Positions 34,349-42,531 of a DNA stretch of 64,000 nt are shown here, in pieces. Under the pieces are notes generated by a model. It did not search any database. It worked only from the letters and a program-made list of their open reading frames with translations, and was not told the DNA's origin. Origin of the DNA: Halomonas chromatireducens (lineage in GTDB: Bacteria; Pseudomonadota; Gammaproteobacteria; Pseudomonadales; Halomonadaceae); contig NZ_CP014226.1 in the NCBI RefSeq assembly GCF_001545155.1, positions 1,772,191 through 1,836,190 on the forward strand, given 5' to 3'. The position numbers and the translations under genes were made by a program. How positions within the stretch are numbered: position 1 is the stretch's first letter; every line of letters begins with the position of its first letter.

Positions 34349-35548
34349 ATGTTCAGAGTTACCCGCTACATCAAGTCCCTGGTAGAGCCCACTCCGGTGC
34401 CGCCGGCGCGCAAGCCGCCGGGGCCGGTGGTGATCTGGAACCTGATCCGTCGCTGCAACCTGACCTGCAAGCACTGCTACACCACGTCGGCGGACATTGA
34501 TTTTGCCGGTGAGCTCTCCAACGCCGAGGCGCATGCGGTGCTCGATGACCTGCAGCGCTTCCGGGTACCGGCGCTGATCCTCTCCGGGGGCGAGCCGTTG
34601 ATGCGACCCGATATCTTCGAGCTGTCGCGTCGGTCGCGGGAGCTGGGCATCTATACCGGGCTATCCACCAACGGCACCCTGATCGATGAGTCCAACATCG
34701 ACGAGATCGCCGACATCGGCTACGACTACGTCGGCATCAGCATCGATGGCCTGGAGGAGACCCACGACGTGATCCGCCAGCGCAAGGGCGCCTTCCGCGA
34801 GTCGATGCACGCGGTGAAGCTGTGTAAGGAGCGCGGCATCAAGGTGGGGCTGCGCTTCACCCTGACCCAGCAGAACTATGAGCAGCTCGGTGACATCCTG
34901 GCGCTGATCGACGAACACGACGTCGACAAGTTCTACCTCTCGCACCTCAACTACGGCGGGCGCGGCCACCGCCATGGCAAGCACGATGCCTGGCACCAGA
35001 TGACCCGCGACGCCATGACCCAGCTGTTCGACCACTGCCGGGCGGAGCTGGCGCGCGGCGTCGAGCGCGAGTACGTCACCGGCAACAACGATGCCGACGG
35101 CCCCTTCCTGTTGATGTGGGCACGCGAGCACTTCCCGGAGCAGGCCGAGGCCCTGGAGCAGCGGCTGACCAACTGGGGGGGCAACGCCTCCGGTGAACAC
35201 ATCGCCAATATCGACAACCTCGGCAATGTCCACCCGGACACCTTCTGGTGGGATCACACCCTCGGCAACGTCCGTGAGCGGCCGTTCTCCGAGATATGGC
35301 GTGACACGCAGGACCCCCTGATGCAGGGCTTTCGTCAGCGGCCACGGCCGCTCAAGGGGCGCTGCGCAGAATGCCGCTATCTTCCGATCTGCAACGGCAA
35401 CACCCGTGTGCGGGCATGGAAGGTTACCGGCGACCCCTGGGAAGAGGATCCCGGCTGCTACCTCAGCAACGAGGAGATTGGCGTCGAGGACAGTCGCCAG
35501 CGCCGTGTCGCAGCACCCTACGATGCCATCCAGAGCATCGAGCTGTAG
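34349..35548 (+). CDS. nirJ: NirJ, radical SAM enzyme of heme d1 biosynthesis
   Basis: A 399-residue radical SAM protein with CNLTCKHC (Cys36, Cys40, Cys43) and a C-terminal SPASM-like cysteine group (CAECRYLPIC...GCYLSNEE) for an auxiliary cluster. NirJ removes propionate side chains of didecarboxysiroheme to leave the oxo groups of heme d1. AGGAG stands before ATG 34349. Confidence 0.95.
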   Translation: MFRVTRYIKSLVEPTPVPPARKPPGPVVIWNLIRRCNLTCKHCYTTSADIDFAGELSNAEAHAVLDDLQRFRVPALILSGGEPLMRPDIFELSRRSRELGIYTGLSTNGTLIDESNIDEIADIGYDYVGISIDGLEETHDVIRQRKGAFRESMHAVKLCKERGIKVGLRFTLTQQNYEQLGDILALIDEHDVDKFYLSHLNYGGRGHRHGKHDAWHQMTRDAMTQLFDHCRAELARGVEREYVTGNNDADGPFLLMWAREHFPEQAEALEQRLTNWGGNASGEHIANIDNLGNVHPDTFWWDHTLGNVRERPFSEIWRDTQDPLMQGFRQRPRPLKGRCAECRYLPICNGNTRVRAWKVTGDPWEEDPGCYLSNEEIGVEDSRQRRVAAPYDAIQSIEL

Positions 35549-35602
35549 GCCTTCACACAGAATCAGAAAGATGACCGTTGACGCTTCGGGGAGAGGCCGA
35601 CC

Positions 35603-36490
35603 ATGATCACACATCGCCATTCGCGAAACCTGAGCTTCGACCTCGATGAGGCGCCCTTGGCGTCCGGCGAGGTTGCCATCGTGGGAGCCGGCCCCGGCGA
35701 CCCCGGCCTGTTGACCCTGCGCGCCCTGTCGCTGCTGCAGCAGGCCGACTGCCTGGTCTTCGACCGGCTGGTATCCCAGGAAGTGCTGGCCCTGGCGTCG
35801 GCCTCTGCGCGTCGCTATTACGTCGGCAAGGCCTCGCGCTGCCACGCCCTGACCCAGGATGAGACCAACGCCTTGCTCGTGCGCCTGGCGGGTGAGGGCA
35901 AGCGGGTCCTGCGTCTCAAGGGCGGCGACCCCTACATCTTCGGCCGTGGCGGCGAGGAGGCCGAGTACCTGATCGAGCACGGCGTCGGCTTTCGCGTGGT
36001 GCCGGGCATCACCTCGGCGTCTGGCTGCTCCACCTACTCCGGCTTTCCGCTCACCCACCGGGACTTTGCCCAGAGCGTCACCTTCGTCACCGGCCACTGC
36101 AAGGCGGATAATGCACTGGACCTCAACTGGGCCGCCCTGGCGGTGCCCAACCACACCGCTGTTTTCTACATGGGCCTGGCCAATGCCGGATTGATCAGCC
36201 GCGAGCTACAGCGCAATGGCCTGCCGGCTTCGCATCCAGTCGCCCTGGTCGAGCGCGGCACCACGCCCCAGCAGCGCCATGTGCTGGCCACGCTGGGTGA
36301 CGTGGTCGAGGTCATCGAGCGGGAAAACTTCCAGCCGCCTACCCTGATCGTCGTTGGCGAGGTGGTGCGCCTGGCCGACACCCTGGCGCCGGCCATGACA
36401 CGGATGACGCGACGCGACGCCGAGGCGGTCACCGGCGCGAATAGCGACAGCGCCGATGCCCCGGCGGAAATGGGGAGGATGGCGCTGTGA
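35603..36490 (+). CDS. nirE: NirE, uroporphyrinogen III C-methyltransferase
   Basis: A 295-residue SAM-dependent methyltransferase (SUMT) that makes precorrin-2, the first committed step to heme d1. Motifs are VGAGPGDPGLLTLRA at the N-terminus, RLKGGDPYIFGRGGEE and VPGITSASG. There is no CysG oxidase/chelatase domain, as expected for NirE; conversion to siroheme must use enzymes elsewhere. It overlaps nirN by four bases. Confidence 0.93.
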   Translation: MITHRHSRNLSFDLDEAPLASGEVAIVGAGPGDPGLLTLRALSLLQQADCLVFDRLVSQEVLALASASARRYYVGKASRCHALTQDETNALLVRLAGEGKRVLRLKGGDPYIFGRGGEEAEYLIEHGVGFRVVPGITSASGCSTYSGFPLTHRDFAQSVTFVTGHCKADNALDLNWAALAVPNHTAVFYMGLANAGLISRELQRNGLPASHPVALVERGTTPQQRHVLATLGDVVEVIERENFQPPTLIVVGEVVRLADTLAPAMTRMTRRDAEAVTGANSDSADAPAEMGRMAL

Positions 36491-38013
36491 TACGACCCTC
36501 GCTGCTGTTCGGTGCCCTGCTGGGCGTGGCCATTCCGGTCCTGCCAGCCGTCGCCGATGAGCCCGACCCCAGCATGCTCTACAACCACCACTGTGCGATC
36601 TGTCATGGTGTCAGCCGGTTGGGGGGCATTGGCCCCGCGCTGCTACCCGACAACCTCTCGCGGCTAAAGCAGGACGAGGCCTTCGAGGTGATCCACGATG
36701 GCCGCATTGCCACCCAGATGCCCGCCTACGGCGAACTGCTGGACGAGGCCGAGATCGCTGCCCTGGCAGAGTGGATCTTCGAGGCGCCGGAGGTGGAGCC
36801 GAGTTGGACAGAGGAAGACATCCTGGCCAGCCATGACGTTCGCCACGCCTATGGCACCCTGCCCGACGAGCCGGTGTTCGAGGTCGAGGATCTCAAGAAC
36901 CTGTTCATCGTGGTGGAGATCGGCGATCACCACGTCAGCCTGCTCGACGGCGACAAGTTCGAGCGCATCACTCGCTTCCCCAGCCGCTATGCGCTGCACG
37001 GCGGACCCAAGTACACGCCGGACGGCCGCTACGTCTACTTCGGCTCCCGGGATGGCTGGGTGACCAAGTACGACATCTACAATCTCGAGGTAACCGCCGA
37101 GGTGCGTGCCGGCATCAATATGCGCAACATCGCCGTCTCCGCCGACGGCAATTATGTGCTGGCCGGCAACTACCTGCCGCACTCGCTGGTGCTGCTGGAT
37201 GCCCGTGACCTCGACCTGATCGCCACCATCCCGGTGGAGGGCCTCAACGGCGACACGTCACGGGTCAGCGCCGTCTATACCGCGCCGCCGCGCAACAGTT
37301 TCGTCGCCGCCCTGCGCGATATTCCCGAGGTGTGGGAGATCCGCTGGCCCGAGGAGCGGGCAGACGGCGACGAGACCATCGTCGGCGACTTCGCCCTGCA
37401 CCGCATGGAAGCGCCGGACTACCTGGACGACTTCTTCTTCGACATGGAGTACCGCTATATCGTGGGTGCGGCTCGCGGTGGCCAGGGCGGCCAGGTGTTC
37501 GACATGGACGAGGAGGTTAAGGTCGCCGACCTGCCGCTGGAAGGCATGCCGCACCTGGGCGCCGGCATCACCTGGGAGCTGGACGGGCGACGCGTCATGG
37601 CGATTCCGCACATCGACAAGGGGCAGGTCTCGGTCTTCGACATGACCGACTGGTCGCTGATCACCCATATCGAGACCGACGGCCCCGGCTTCTTCATGCG
37701 CAGCCACGAAAACTCGCCCTACGCCTGGGTGGACGTATTCTTCGGCCCCACCCACGACCGCATCCACGTGATCGACAAGCAGAGCCTGGAGATCGTCGAG
37801 ACACTGACCCCCGAGCCGGGCAAGACCGCCGCCCACGTGGAGTTCGACCGCCGCGGCGAAACCCTGCTATTGAGCATCTGGGACGACGACGGCTACCTGC
37901 TGTGGCTCGACGCCAACACACTGGAGGAACTGGGCCGCATGCCGATGAAGCGCCCCTCGGGCAAGTACAATGTGTGGAACAAGACACAGTACGAGGAAGG
38001 CACGAGCCATTAG
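36487..38013 (+). CDS. nirN: NirN, c-type cytochrome with heme d1 propeller (dihydro-heme d1 dehydrogenase)
   Basis: A 508-residue periplasmic protein: signal peptide, cytochrome c domain with CAICH at residues 36-40, and an eight-bladed d1-type propeller. NirN oxidises dihydro-heme d1 to heme d1 and hands it to NirS. The propeller opening (LKNLFIVVEIGDHHVSLLDGD) and lack of the NirS-style N-terminal region favour NirN over NirS, and it ends the operon as NirN does in Pseudomonas. The start is GTG within the nirE stop (GTGA). Confidence 0.88.
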   Translation: MIRPSLLFGALLGVAIPVLPAVADEPDPSMLYNHHCAICHGVSRLGGIGPALLPDNLSRLKQDEAFEVIHDGRIATQMPAYGELLDEAEIAALAEWIFEAPEVEPSWTEEDILASHDVRHAYGTLPDEPVFEVEDLKNLFIVVEIGDHHVSLLDGDKFERITRFPSRYALHGGPKYTPDGRYVYFGSRDGWVTKYDIYNLEVTAEVRAGINMRNIAVSADGNYVLAGNYLPHSLVLLDARDLDLIATIPVEGLNGDTSRVSAVYTAPPRNSFVAALRDIPEVWEIRWPEERADGDETIVGDFALHRMEAPDYLDDFFFDMEYRYIVGAARGGQGGQVFDMDEEVKVADLPLEGMPHLGAGITWELDGRRVMAIPHIDKGQVSVFDMTDWSLITHIETDGPGFFMRSHENSPYAWVDVFFGPTHDRIHVIDKQSLEIVETLTPEPGKTAAHVEFDRRGETLLLSIWDDDGYLLWLDANTLEELGRMPMKRPSGKYNVWNKTQYEEGTSH

Positions 38014-38023
38014 GAATCATTAA

Positions 38024-38151
38024 AAAAACCTGATTACGCATAAGGCTCAGCAGGCGCCTGGTGGAGAAAGCAGCTGTTGGAGCGCTCGGTTCGGCGCTCC
38101 GAGTCCCCATCGCGACTGGCGCCGATAGGCGCCTCGGCGGAGGCTGAAAGA
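38024..38151. repeat. Dispersed intergenic repeat family B, short copy
   Basis: Starting eleven bases after nirN, this element repeats the left end (acctgattacgcataagg) and the TTGGAGCGCTCGGTTCGGCG...ACTGGCGCC module of the long copy at 16427-16795 but lacks its 39-base internal duplication. The module has an internal inverted repeat (GGAGCGC...GCGCTCC). Confidence 0.85.
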
Positions 38152-38200
38152 TTGGCCCGATGGCTGATCAAGGTGAGTAATCAGGTAGAAAGAAGCATTC

Positions 38201-38214
38201 TTGATACCGGTCAT
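38201..38214. promoter_or_regulatory. FNR/DNR-type box upstream of nnrS copy 2
   Basis: TTGATaccgGTCAT matches 9 of 10 positions and is centred 70 bases before the nnrS start. It follows repeat B, so the three genes 38278-40288 have their own promoter. Confidence 0.72.
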
Positions 38215-38277
38215 GGTGCTGCCCGGTTCAAGCGCAGACAATGGCTTTATCCTAGCGTTTGAGTCGGGTATGCCACC

Positions 38278-39492
38278 ATGAAATCTGCTTCTTCAGCACC
38301 GCAAGCTGCATCCGGCCTGACGCGTCTCCCCGTGGCGCGTCTCGCCTTTCGCCCCTTCTTCCTGTTGGCATCGCTGTTCAGCGTGCTGTCACTGATCGTG
38401 TGGTTCGCCTTCTGGCATGGGGATATCCTGCTGCGGCCCCATGGTGGGCTGATGTGGTGGCACCAGCACGAGATGATCTTCGGCTTCGGCGCCGCGGTGG
38501 TGGTGGGCTTCCTGCTGACGGCGGTACAGAACTGGACCGGCCGGCCCAGCGTGAGGGGCGCTCCGTTGCTGGGCCTGGTGGGCCTCTGGCTGGCGGCACG
38601 CGTGCTGCTGGCCTACCCGATGGGCTTGCCGGCCTGGCTGCTGATGCTGCTCGACGTCGCCTTCCTGCCGCTGGCGGCATTGGTGATGGGGCGGCTGGTG
38701 GTGGCGGCCCGGCTGTGGCGCAACCTGATGTTCGTGCCGGTCTTGCTGCTGCTTGCCCTGGCCAACCTGGCCATGCATCTCGGTGTCACCCAGGGCAAGC
38801 TGCACCTGATTCGCGAGGGCGGCTACCTGGGCGTACTGCTGATTGCCATGCTGATGGTCCTGCTCGGCGGCCGCGTCATCCCCTTCTTCACCTCGCTCAA
38901 GCTGGGCCGGCCCAAGGCAACAGCGATGGTCTGGCTGGAGGCGCTTGCCGTGGGGTCGACGCTCGGCGTGGTGTTGTTGCAGCTGCTGGTCCTGTTCGGT
39001 GTGCCGATGCCGGCGGAGTTGCTGGCGCTGGTCATGCTGGTGGCGGCGGCGGCCAATCTCGTGCGCCTGGCACGCTGGGAGGGGTATCGCACCCTTCACG
39101 AACCGCTGCTCTGGGGCCTGCACATCAGCTATGCCTTCGTTTCCGTGGGGCTGTTGATGTGGGCGATGGCGCTGATGGGGGCCTTCCGCGTCGAGCTGGC
39201 GCTGCACGCCCTGGCCATTGGCGGTATTGCCGCCATGATGCTGGCCATGATGTCGCGGGTTTCGCTGGGTCACACCGGGCGCACGATTCGTACTCTGCCG
39301 GGCATCGGTGTGGGTCTGGGTCTGATGTTCGCCGGTGCGTTGCTGCGCTCGCCGGTACTGGCGATGTTCCCGCAGATCACCCACTGGACCTATAACCTCA
39401 GTATCCTGTTCTGGTGTATCGCCTATCTGATCTTCCTGATCCATTACACCCTGCCGTTGCTGAGTGCCAGGGTGGACGGGAAGGATGGCTGA
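38278..39492 (+). CDS. nnrS: NnrS family membrane heme-copper protein, copy 2
   Basis: A 404-residue protein with about twelve helices and a canonical NnrS core: FRPFFLLA at residues about 22-29, WWHQHEMIFGFGAAVVVGFLLTA at about 59-81, and GGRVIPFFT mid-protein. The conserved histidines in WHQHEM are candidate metal ligands. It is closer to the typical NnrS pattern than the copy at 7481, and is FNR/DNR-boxed instead of NsrR-boxed. No clear ribosome-binding site is seen. Confidence 0.93.
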   Translation: MKSASSAPQAASGLTRLPVARLAFRPFFLLASLFSVLSLIVWFAFWHGDILLRPHGGLMWWHQHEMIFGFGAAVVVGFLLTAVQNWTGRPSVRGAPLLGLVGLWLAARVLLAYPMGLPAWLLMLLDVAFLPLAALVMGRLVVAARLWRNLMFVPVLLLLALANLAMHLGVTQGKLHLIREGGYLGVLLIAMLMVLLGGRVIPFFTSLKLGRPKATAMVWLEALAVGSTLGVVLLQLLVLFGVPMPAELLALVMLVAAAANLVRLARWEGYRTLHEPLLWGLHISYAFVSVGLLMWAMALMGAFRVELALHALAIGGIAAMMLAMMSRVSLGHTGRTIRTLPGIGVGLGLMFAGALLRSPVLAMFPQITHWTYNLSILFWCIAYLIFLIHYTLPLLSARVDGKDG

Positions 39493-39504
39493 GGGAGCTG
39501 GGCA

Positions 39505-39903
39505 GTGATCGAGCACTATTTCCTGATCAAGCACCTGCACATGACAACGGCGGGACTGAGTCTCGCCTTCTTCATCCTGCGGGCCTGGTGGTCGGTGCGC
39601 GAAGCGCCGATCCTGCAGCGGCGCTGGGTGAAGGTCGTGCCCCACGTCAACGACACCCTGCTGCTCACGCTAGGCATCCTGCTGATGGTGATGCTGTCGA
39701 TGTGGCCGCAGCACCACCCCTGGCTTGCCGCAAAGATCCTCGCGCTGTTGGGTTATATCGTGCTGGGAACGGTAGCAATCAAGCGCGGGCGCACGCCGCT
39801 GGCTCGGGGCGTGGCGGCCGTGGCGGCGGTAGCGATTTTTCTCTACATGCTGGGTACGGCCGTATTCAAGGATCCCCTCTGGTTTGTCATGATGTGGTCA
39901 TGA
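39505..39903 (+). CDS. SirB2 family membrane protein
   Basis: A 132-residue protein with four helices and the SirB2 pattern (KHLHMTTAGLSLAFFILRAWW; HVNDTLLLTLGI). The histidine pairs in helix 1 and before helix 2 might bind heme. Biochemical function is unknown. GTG 39505 follows GGGAGC and is 12 bases after nnrS, so the two are co-transcribed; SirB2 genes often accompany nnrS in denitrifiers. Confidence 0.85.
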   Translation: MIEHYFLIKHLHMTTAGLSLAFFILRAWWSVREAPILQRRWVKVVPHVNDTLLLTLGILLMVMLSMWPQHHPWLAAKILALLGYIVLGTVAIKRGRTPLARGVAAVAAVAIFLYMLGTAVFKDPLWFVMMWS

Positions 39904-39964
39904 TCAACGCGCCAGGCTTCTATACAATGAGCCTGACACACACGACAAGACGAGGAAAAACCGC

Positions 39965-40288
39965 ATGGCCAATCAAGATCTTCCCTCCGGTGCCGGCAAG
40001 GTTGCGGATGACTATCCCGAGGTATGGCAGGCCTTTGCCTCGTTGGGCAAGGCGTGTGCCGAAGCTGGCCCGCTGGATGCCCGTACCCGGCGGCTGGTGA
40101 AGCTGGCACTGGCGGTAGGTAGCGGTTCCGAAGGTGCCGTTCATTCCCACATGCGGCGAGCCATGGATGAGGGTATCGAGCCTGAGGCGCTCAAGCAGGT
40201 CGCGATGCTGGCGATTCCGACCCTGGGGCTTCCCGGTGGCGTGGCGGCATTGACCTGGATCGAGGACATCACCGACGGCAGAGAATAA
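39965..40288 (+). CDS. Carboxymuconolactone decarboxylase-like (AhpD fold) protein lacking the CxxC site
   Basis: A 107-residue CMD-family protein (RTRRLVKLALAVG, SHMRRAMDEGIEPEALKQV, TLGLPGGVAAL). In AhpD-type enzymes the helix before SHMRRA carries CxxC; here the segment is SEGAVHSH, with no cysteine, so it cannot be a classical peroxidase reductant. The only cysteine is in GKACAEAG. It is the last gene of the nnrS-SirB2 operon. Role unknown. Confidence 0.82.
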   Translation: MANQDLPSGAGKVADDYPEVWQAFASLGKACAEAGPLDARTRRLVKLALAVGSGSEGAVHSHMRRAMDEGIEPEALKQVAMLAIPTLGLPGGVAALTWIEDITDGRE

Positions 40289-40508
40289 ACGACTGCGCGG
40301 ACGAAGGACCGTTGTTGCACGGTGCTCGGAATCCTCACCTATACCCCATAGGCTCCGGTTCCTGCGCGCCGTGCGCCTAGCCCTTCATTCCGCTCGTTCG
40401 TTTCTCTACCCTACCTATATACTCTGGCTCTCGGCCCGCCATGCGACATCTGACCGCAAGCTTTTCCCTCCCGTTATACCGCTTCTTCCTCGCCTCTTTG
40501 CTCAGCAT

Positions 40509-40522
40509 TTGACGAAGGTCAA
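40509..40522. promoter_or_regulatory. Perfect FNR/DNR-type box upstream of norCB
   Basis: TTGACgaagGTCAA is a perfect match. If it acts as a class II site, transcription should start near 40557, inside the NsrR operator. Confidence 0.87.
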
Positions 40523-40551
40523 TGCCGGTCCCGACACCGGGCTGTAACCTA

Positions 40552-40574
40552 AAGATGCACCAAAAATGCATGTT
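40552..40574. promoter_or_regulatory. NsrR operator upstream of norCB
   Basis: Right half AAATGCATGTT matches the consensus at 10 of 11 positions and left half AAGATGCACCA at 8 of 11, with the standard one-base gap. It overlaps the predicted start of transcription, fitting NO-relieved repression. Confidence 0.82.
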
Positions 40575-40646
40575 TAAAGGGGTGGGACTGATCGATCATG
40601 ATCGCAGGTCCCTTGAAAAGCCACACGAGCGAGGGGGGAAAGGCCC

Positions 40647-41093
40647 ATGACCGAAGGCCTCACCAAGGCGGCGGCGCGTAATATATTTTACGGCGGCTCG
40701 CTATTCTTCTTCCTGCTGTTTGCCGCGCTGACGGCTCACAGTCACTTCTATATCGTCAACACGTCGACCCAGCCCATGACGGACTCCGTCAGGATGGGGA
40801 AGCATGTCTGGGAAGAGCACAACTGCATCAACTGTCACACCATTCTCGGCGAAGGCTCTTACTTCGCGCCTGAAGTGGGTAATGTCTGGACGCGCTTCGG
40901 TGGCCACGACAACCCCGAGGGAGCTCGCATGGCTCTCGAAGCCTGGATGAACGCCCAGCCGACCGGCGCACCTGGTCGTCGCCAGATGCCCGCCTTCGAC
41001 ATCAACGATGAAGAAATGCAGGCCCTGATCGACTTCCTGGAGTGGACCGATTCCATCGACACCCAGGGCTGGCCGCCGCATCCGGCCGGCTGA
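40647..41093 (+). CDS. norC: NorC, cytochrome c subunit of nitric oxide reductase
   Basis: A 148-residue membrane-anchored cytochrome: one N-terminal helix (about 14-32), heme motif CINCH at 60-64, and RRQMPAF giving the axial Met. NorC passes electrons from periplasmic cytochromes to NorB. norB follows after 33 bases. The promoter combines DNR-type activation and NsrR repression sites. Confidence 0.97.
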   Translation: MTEGLTKAAARNIFYGGSLFFFLLFAALTAHSHFYIVNTSTQPMTDSVRMGKHVWEEHNCINCHTILGEGSYFAPEVGNVWTRFGGHDNPEGARMALEAWMNAQPTGAPGRRQMPAFDINDEEMQALIDFLEWTDSIDTQGWPPHPAG

Positions 41094-41126
41094 TCCGGAT
41101 TCCAGGAACCAAGGAGAGTCGAACCG

Positions 41127-42473
41127 ATGAAATACGAAACGCAGAAGGTGGCCTTACCCTTCTTCATGGTGGCCATGGCGCTATTCGCGCTACAGATCGT
41201 CTTCGGGCTGGCGGCGGCGGCGGCTTACGTCTGGCCGCACTTCATGTCCGAAGCCATGCCGTTCCACATTACCCGTACGAGTCATACCAACCTGCTGATC
41301 GTCTGGTTGCTGATCGGCTTCATGGGTTGTACCTACTATTTGATGCCGGAAGAGGCCGAGAACGAGATCTACAGCCCCAACCTGGCCTATTTCCAGCTGG
41401 CGCTGTTCGCCATCGCCGGTGCCGGCGCGCTGATCAGCTATCAGTTCGGCATTCATGAAGGTCGTCACTACCTCGAGCAGCCGCTATGGGCGAAGGTGGT
41501 GATAACGGTCTCCTTCCTGATGTTCCTGTTCAATACCAGCTTGACCATGCTCAAGGGGCGCAGAACCGCCATCAATATGGTGCTGATGCTCGGCCTGTGG
41601 CTGGCGGCGGTATTCTGGCTGTTTGCCTTCTACAATCCCGACAACCTGGCGTTGGACAAGCTGTGGTGGTGGTGGATCGTCCACATCTGGGTGGAAGGCG
41701 TGTGGGAACTGATCATGGCCGCACTGCTTGGCTATCTGCTGATCAAGATGACCGGCGTCGACCGCGAAGTGATCGAGAAGTGGCTCTACGTCATCGTCGG
41801 CCTGGCGCTGTTCTCCGGGCTACTGGGCACCGGCCACCACTACTACTGGATCGGCACACCGGCCTACTGGCAGCCGATCGGCAGCATCTTCTCCACCCTC
41901 GAGGTGATTCCGTTCTTCGCCATGGTGGTGTTCGCCTTCTACATGTTCTGGAAGGGCAGCCGCAATCACCCGAACAAGGCCGCCATGCTCTGGACCCTGG
42001 GCAGTGCCGCCGTGGCCTTCTTCGGCGCAGGCGTGTGGGGCTTCATGCACACCCTGTCGTGGATCAACTACTACACCCACGGCACTCAGATCACCGCGGC
42101 CCACGGCCACCTGGCCTTCTACGGCGCCTACGTGATGCTGGTACTGGGTGTCATCACCTACGCCATGCCGCAGCTGCGTCGTGTACAGCCCTATAACCAG
42201 GTGCTGAACATGTGGGCGTTCTGGATCATGACCTCGGCCATGTGGTTCATGACCTTCACCCTGACCTTCGCAGGCGTCGTCCAGACTCACCTGCAGCGGG
42301 TGCTCGGCATGAACTTCATGCAGATCCAGGAGCAGCTCGAGCTGTTCTACATCATGCGCTTCGGTACCGGTATCTTCGTGGGTATCGCTGCCCTGATGTT
42401 CATCTACGCTGTGTTCGCCCCGGCGCGTGAGCAGGTGCCTGCCACCAGCCGCCCGCTGACCGCCAACGAGTGA
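41127..42473 (+). CDS. norB: NorB, catalytic subunit of cytochrome c-dependent nitric oxide reductase
   Basis: A 448-residue heme-copper-oxidase-type protein with about twelve helices that reduces 2 NO to N2O. Landmarks are SHTNLLIVWLL, HIWVEGVWELIMAALLGYLL (catalytic glutamates), GTGHHYYWIG (non-heme iron histidines) and HGHLAFYGAYVM (heme ligands). The size and lack of a fused N-terminal quinol domain make it cNOR. AAGGAG precedes the ATG. Confidence 0.98.
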   Translation: MKYETQKVALPFFMVAMALFALQIVFGLAAAAAYVWPHFMSEAMPFHITRTSHTNLLIVWLLIGFMGCTYYLMPEEAENEIYSPNLAYFQLALFAIAGAGALISYQFGIHEGRHYLEQPLWAKVVITVSFLMFLFNTSLTMLKGRRTAINMVLMLGLWLAAVFWLFAFYNPDNLALDKLWWWWIVHIWVEGVWELIMAALLGYLLIKMTGVDREVIEKWLYVIVGLALFSGLLGTGHHYYWIGTPAYWQPIGSIFSTLEVIPFFAMVVFAFYMFWKGSRNHPNKAAMLWTLGSAAVAFFGAGVWGFMHTLSWINYYTHGTQITAAHGHLAFYGAYVMLVLGVITYAMPQLRRVQPYNQVLNMWAFWIMTSAMWFMTFTLTFAGVVQTHLQRVLGMNFMQIQEQLELFYIMRFGTGIFVGIAALMFIYAVFAPAREQVPATSRPLTANE

Positions 42474-42479
42474 TAGATC

Positions 42480-42510
42480 CTCGGTGGGGTGCGCCTCGCG
42501 CCCCACCGAG
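42480..42510 (+). other. Strong stem-loop between norB and norQ
   Basis: CTCGGTGGGG and CCCCACCGAG form a ten-base-pair stem; the 11-base loop can pair further (GCGC). No T run follows. It is more likely a processing or stabiliser hairpin that sets a higher norCB than norQD mRNA level than a full terminator. Confidence 0.7.
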
Positions 42511-42531
42511 ACTTCCCCTGGAGTTAACGCC

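Larger units (their letters stand above)
40289..40646. other. Intergenic control region of norCB
   Basis: These 358 bases hold no gene. The first 200 show nothing distinct. The promoter part follows: a perfect DNR-type box at 40509-40522 and an NsrR operator at 40552-40574, then a leader of about 70 bases to norC. Confidence 0.75.

Noticed and set aside
36487..38013. NirS identity for the d1-propeller cytochrome
   Set aside because: Its short cytochrome domain, propeller opening and operon-end position fit NirN; still worth a phylogeny because nirS is missing.
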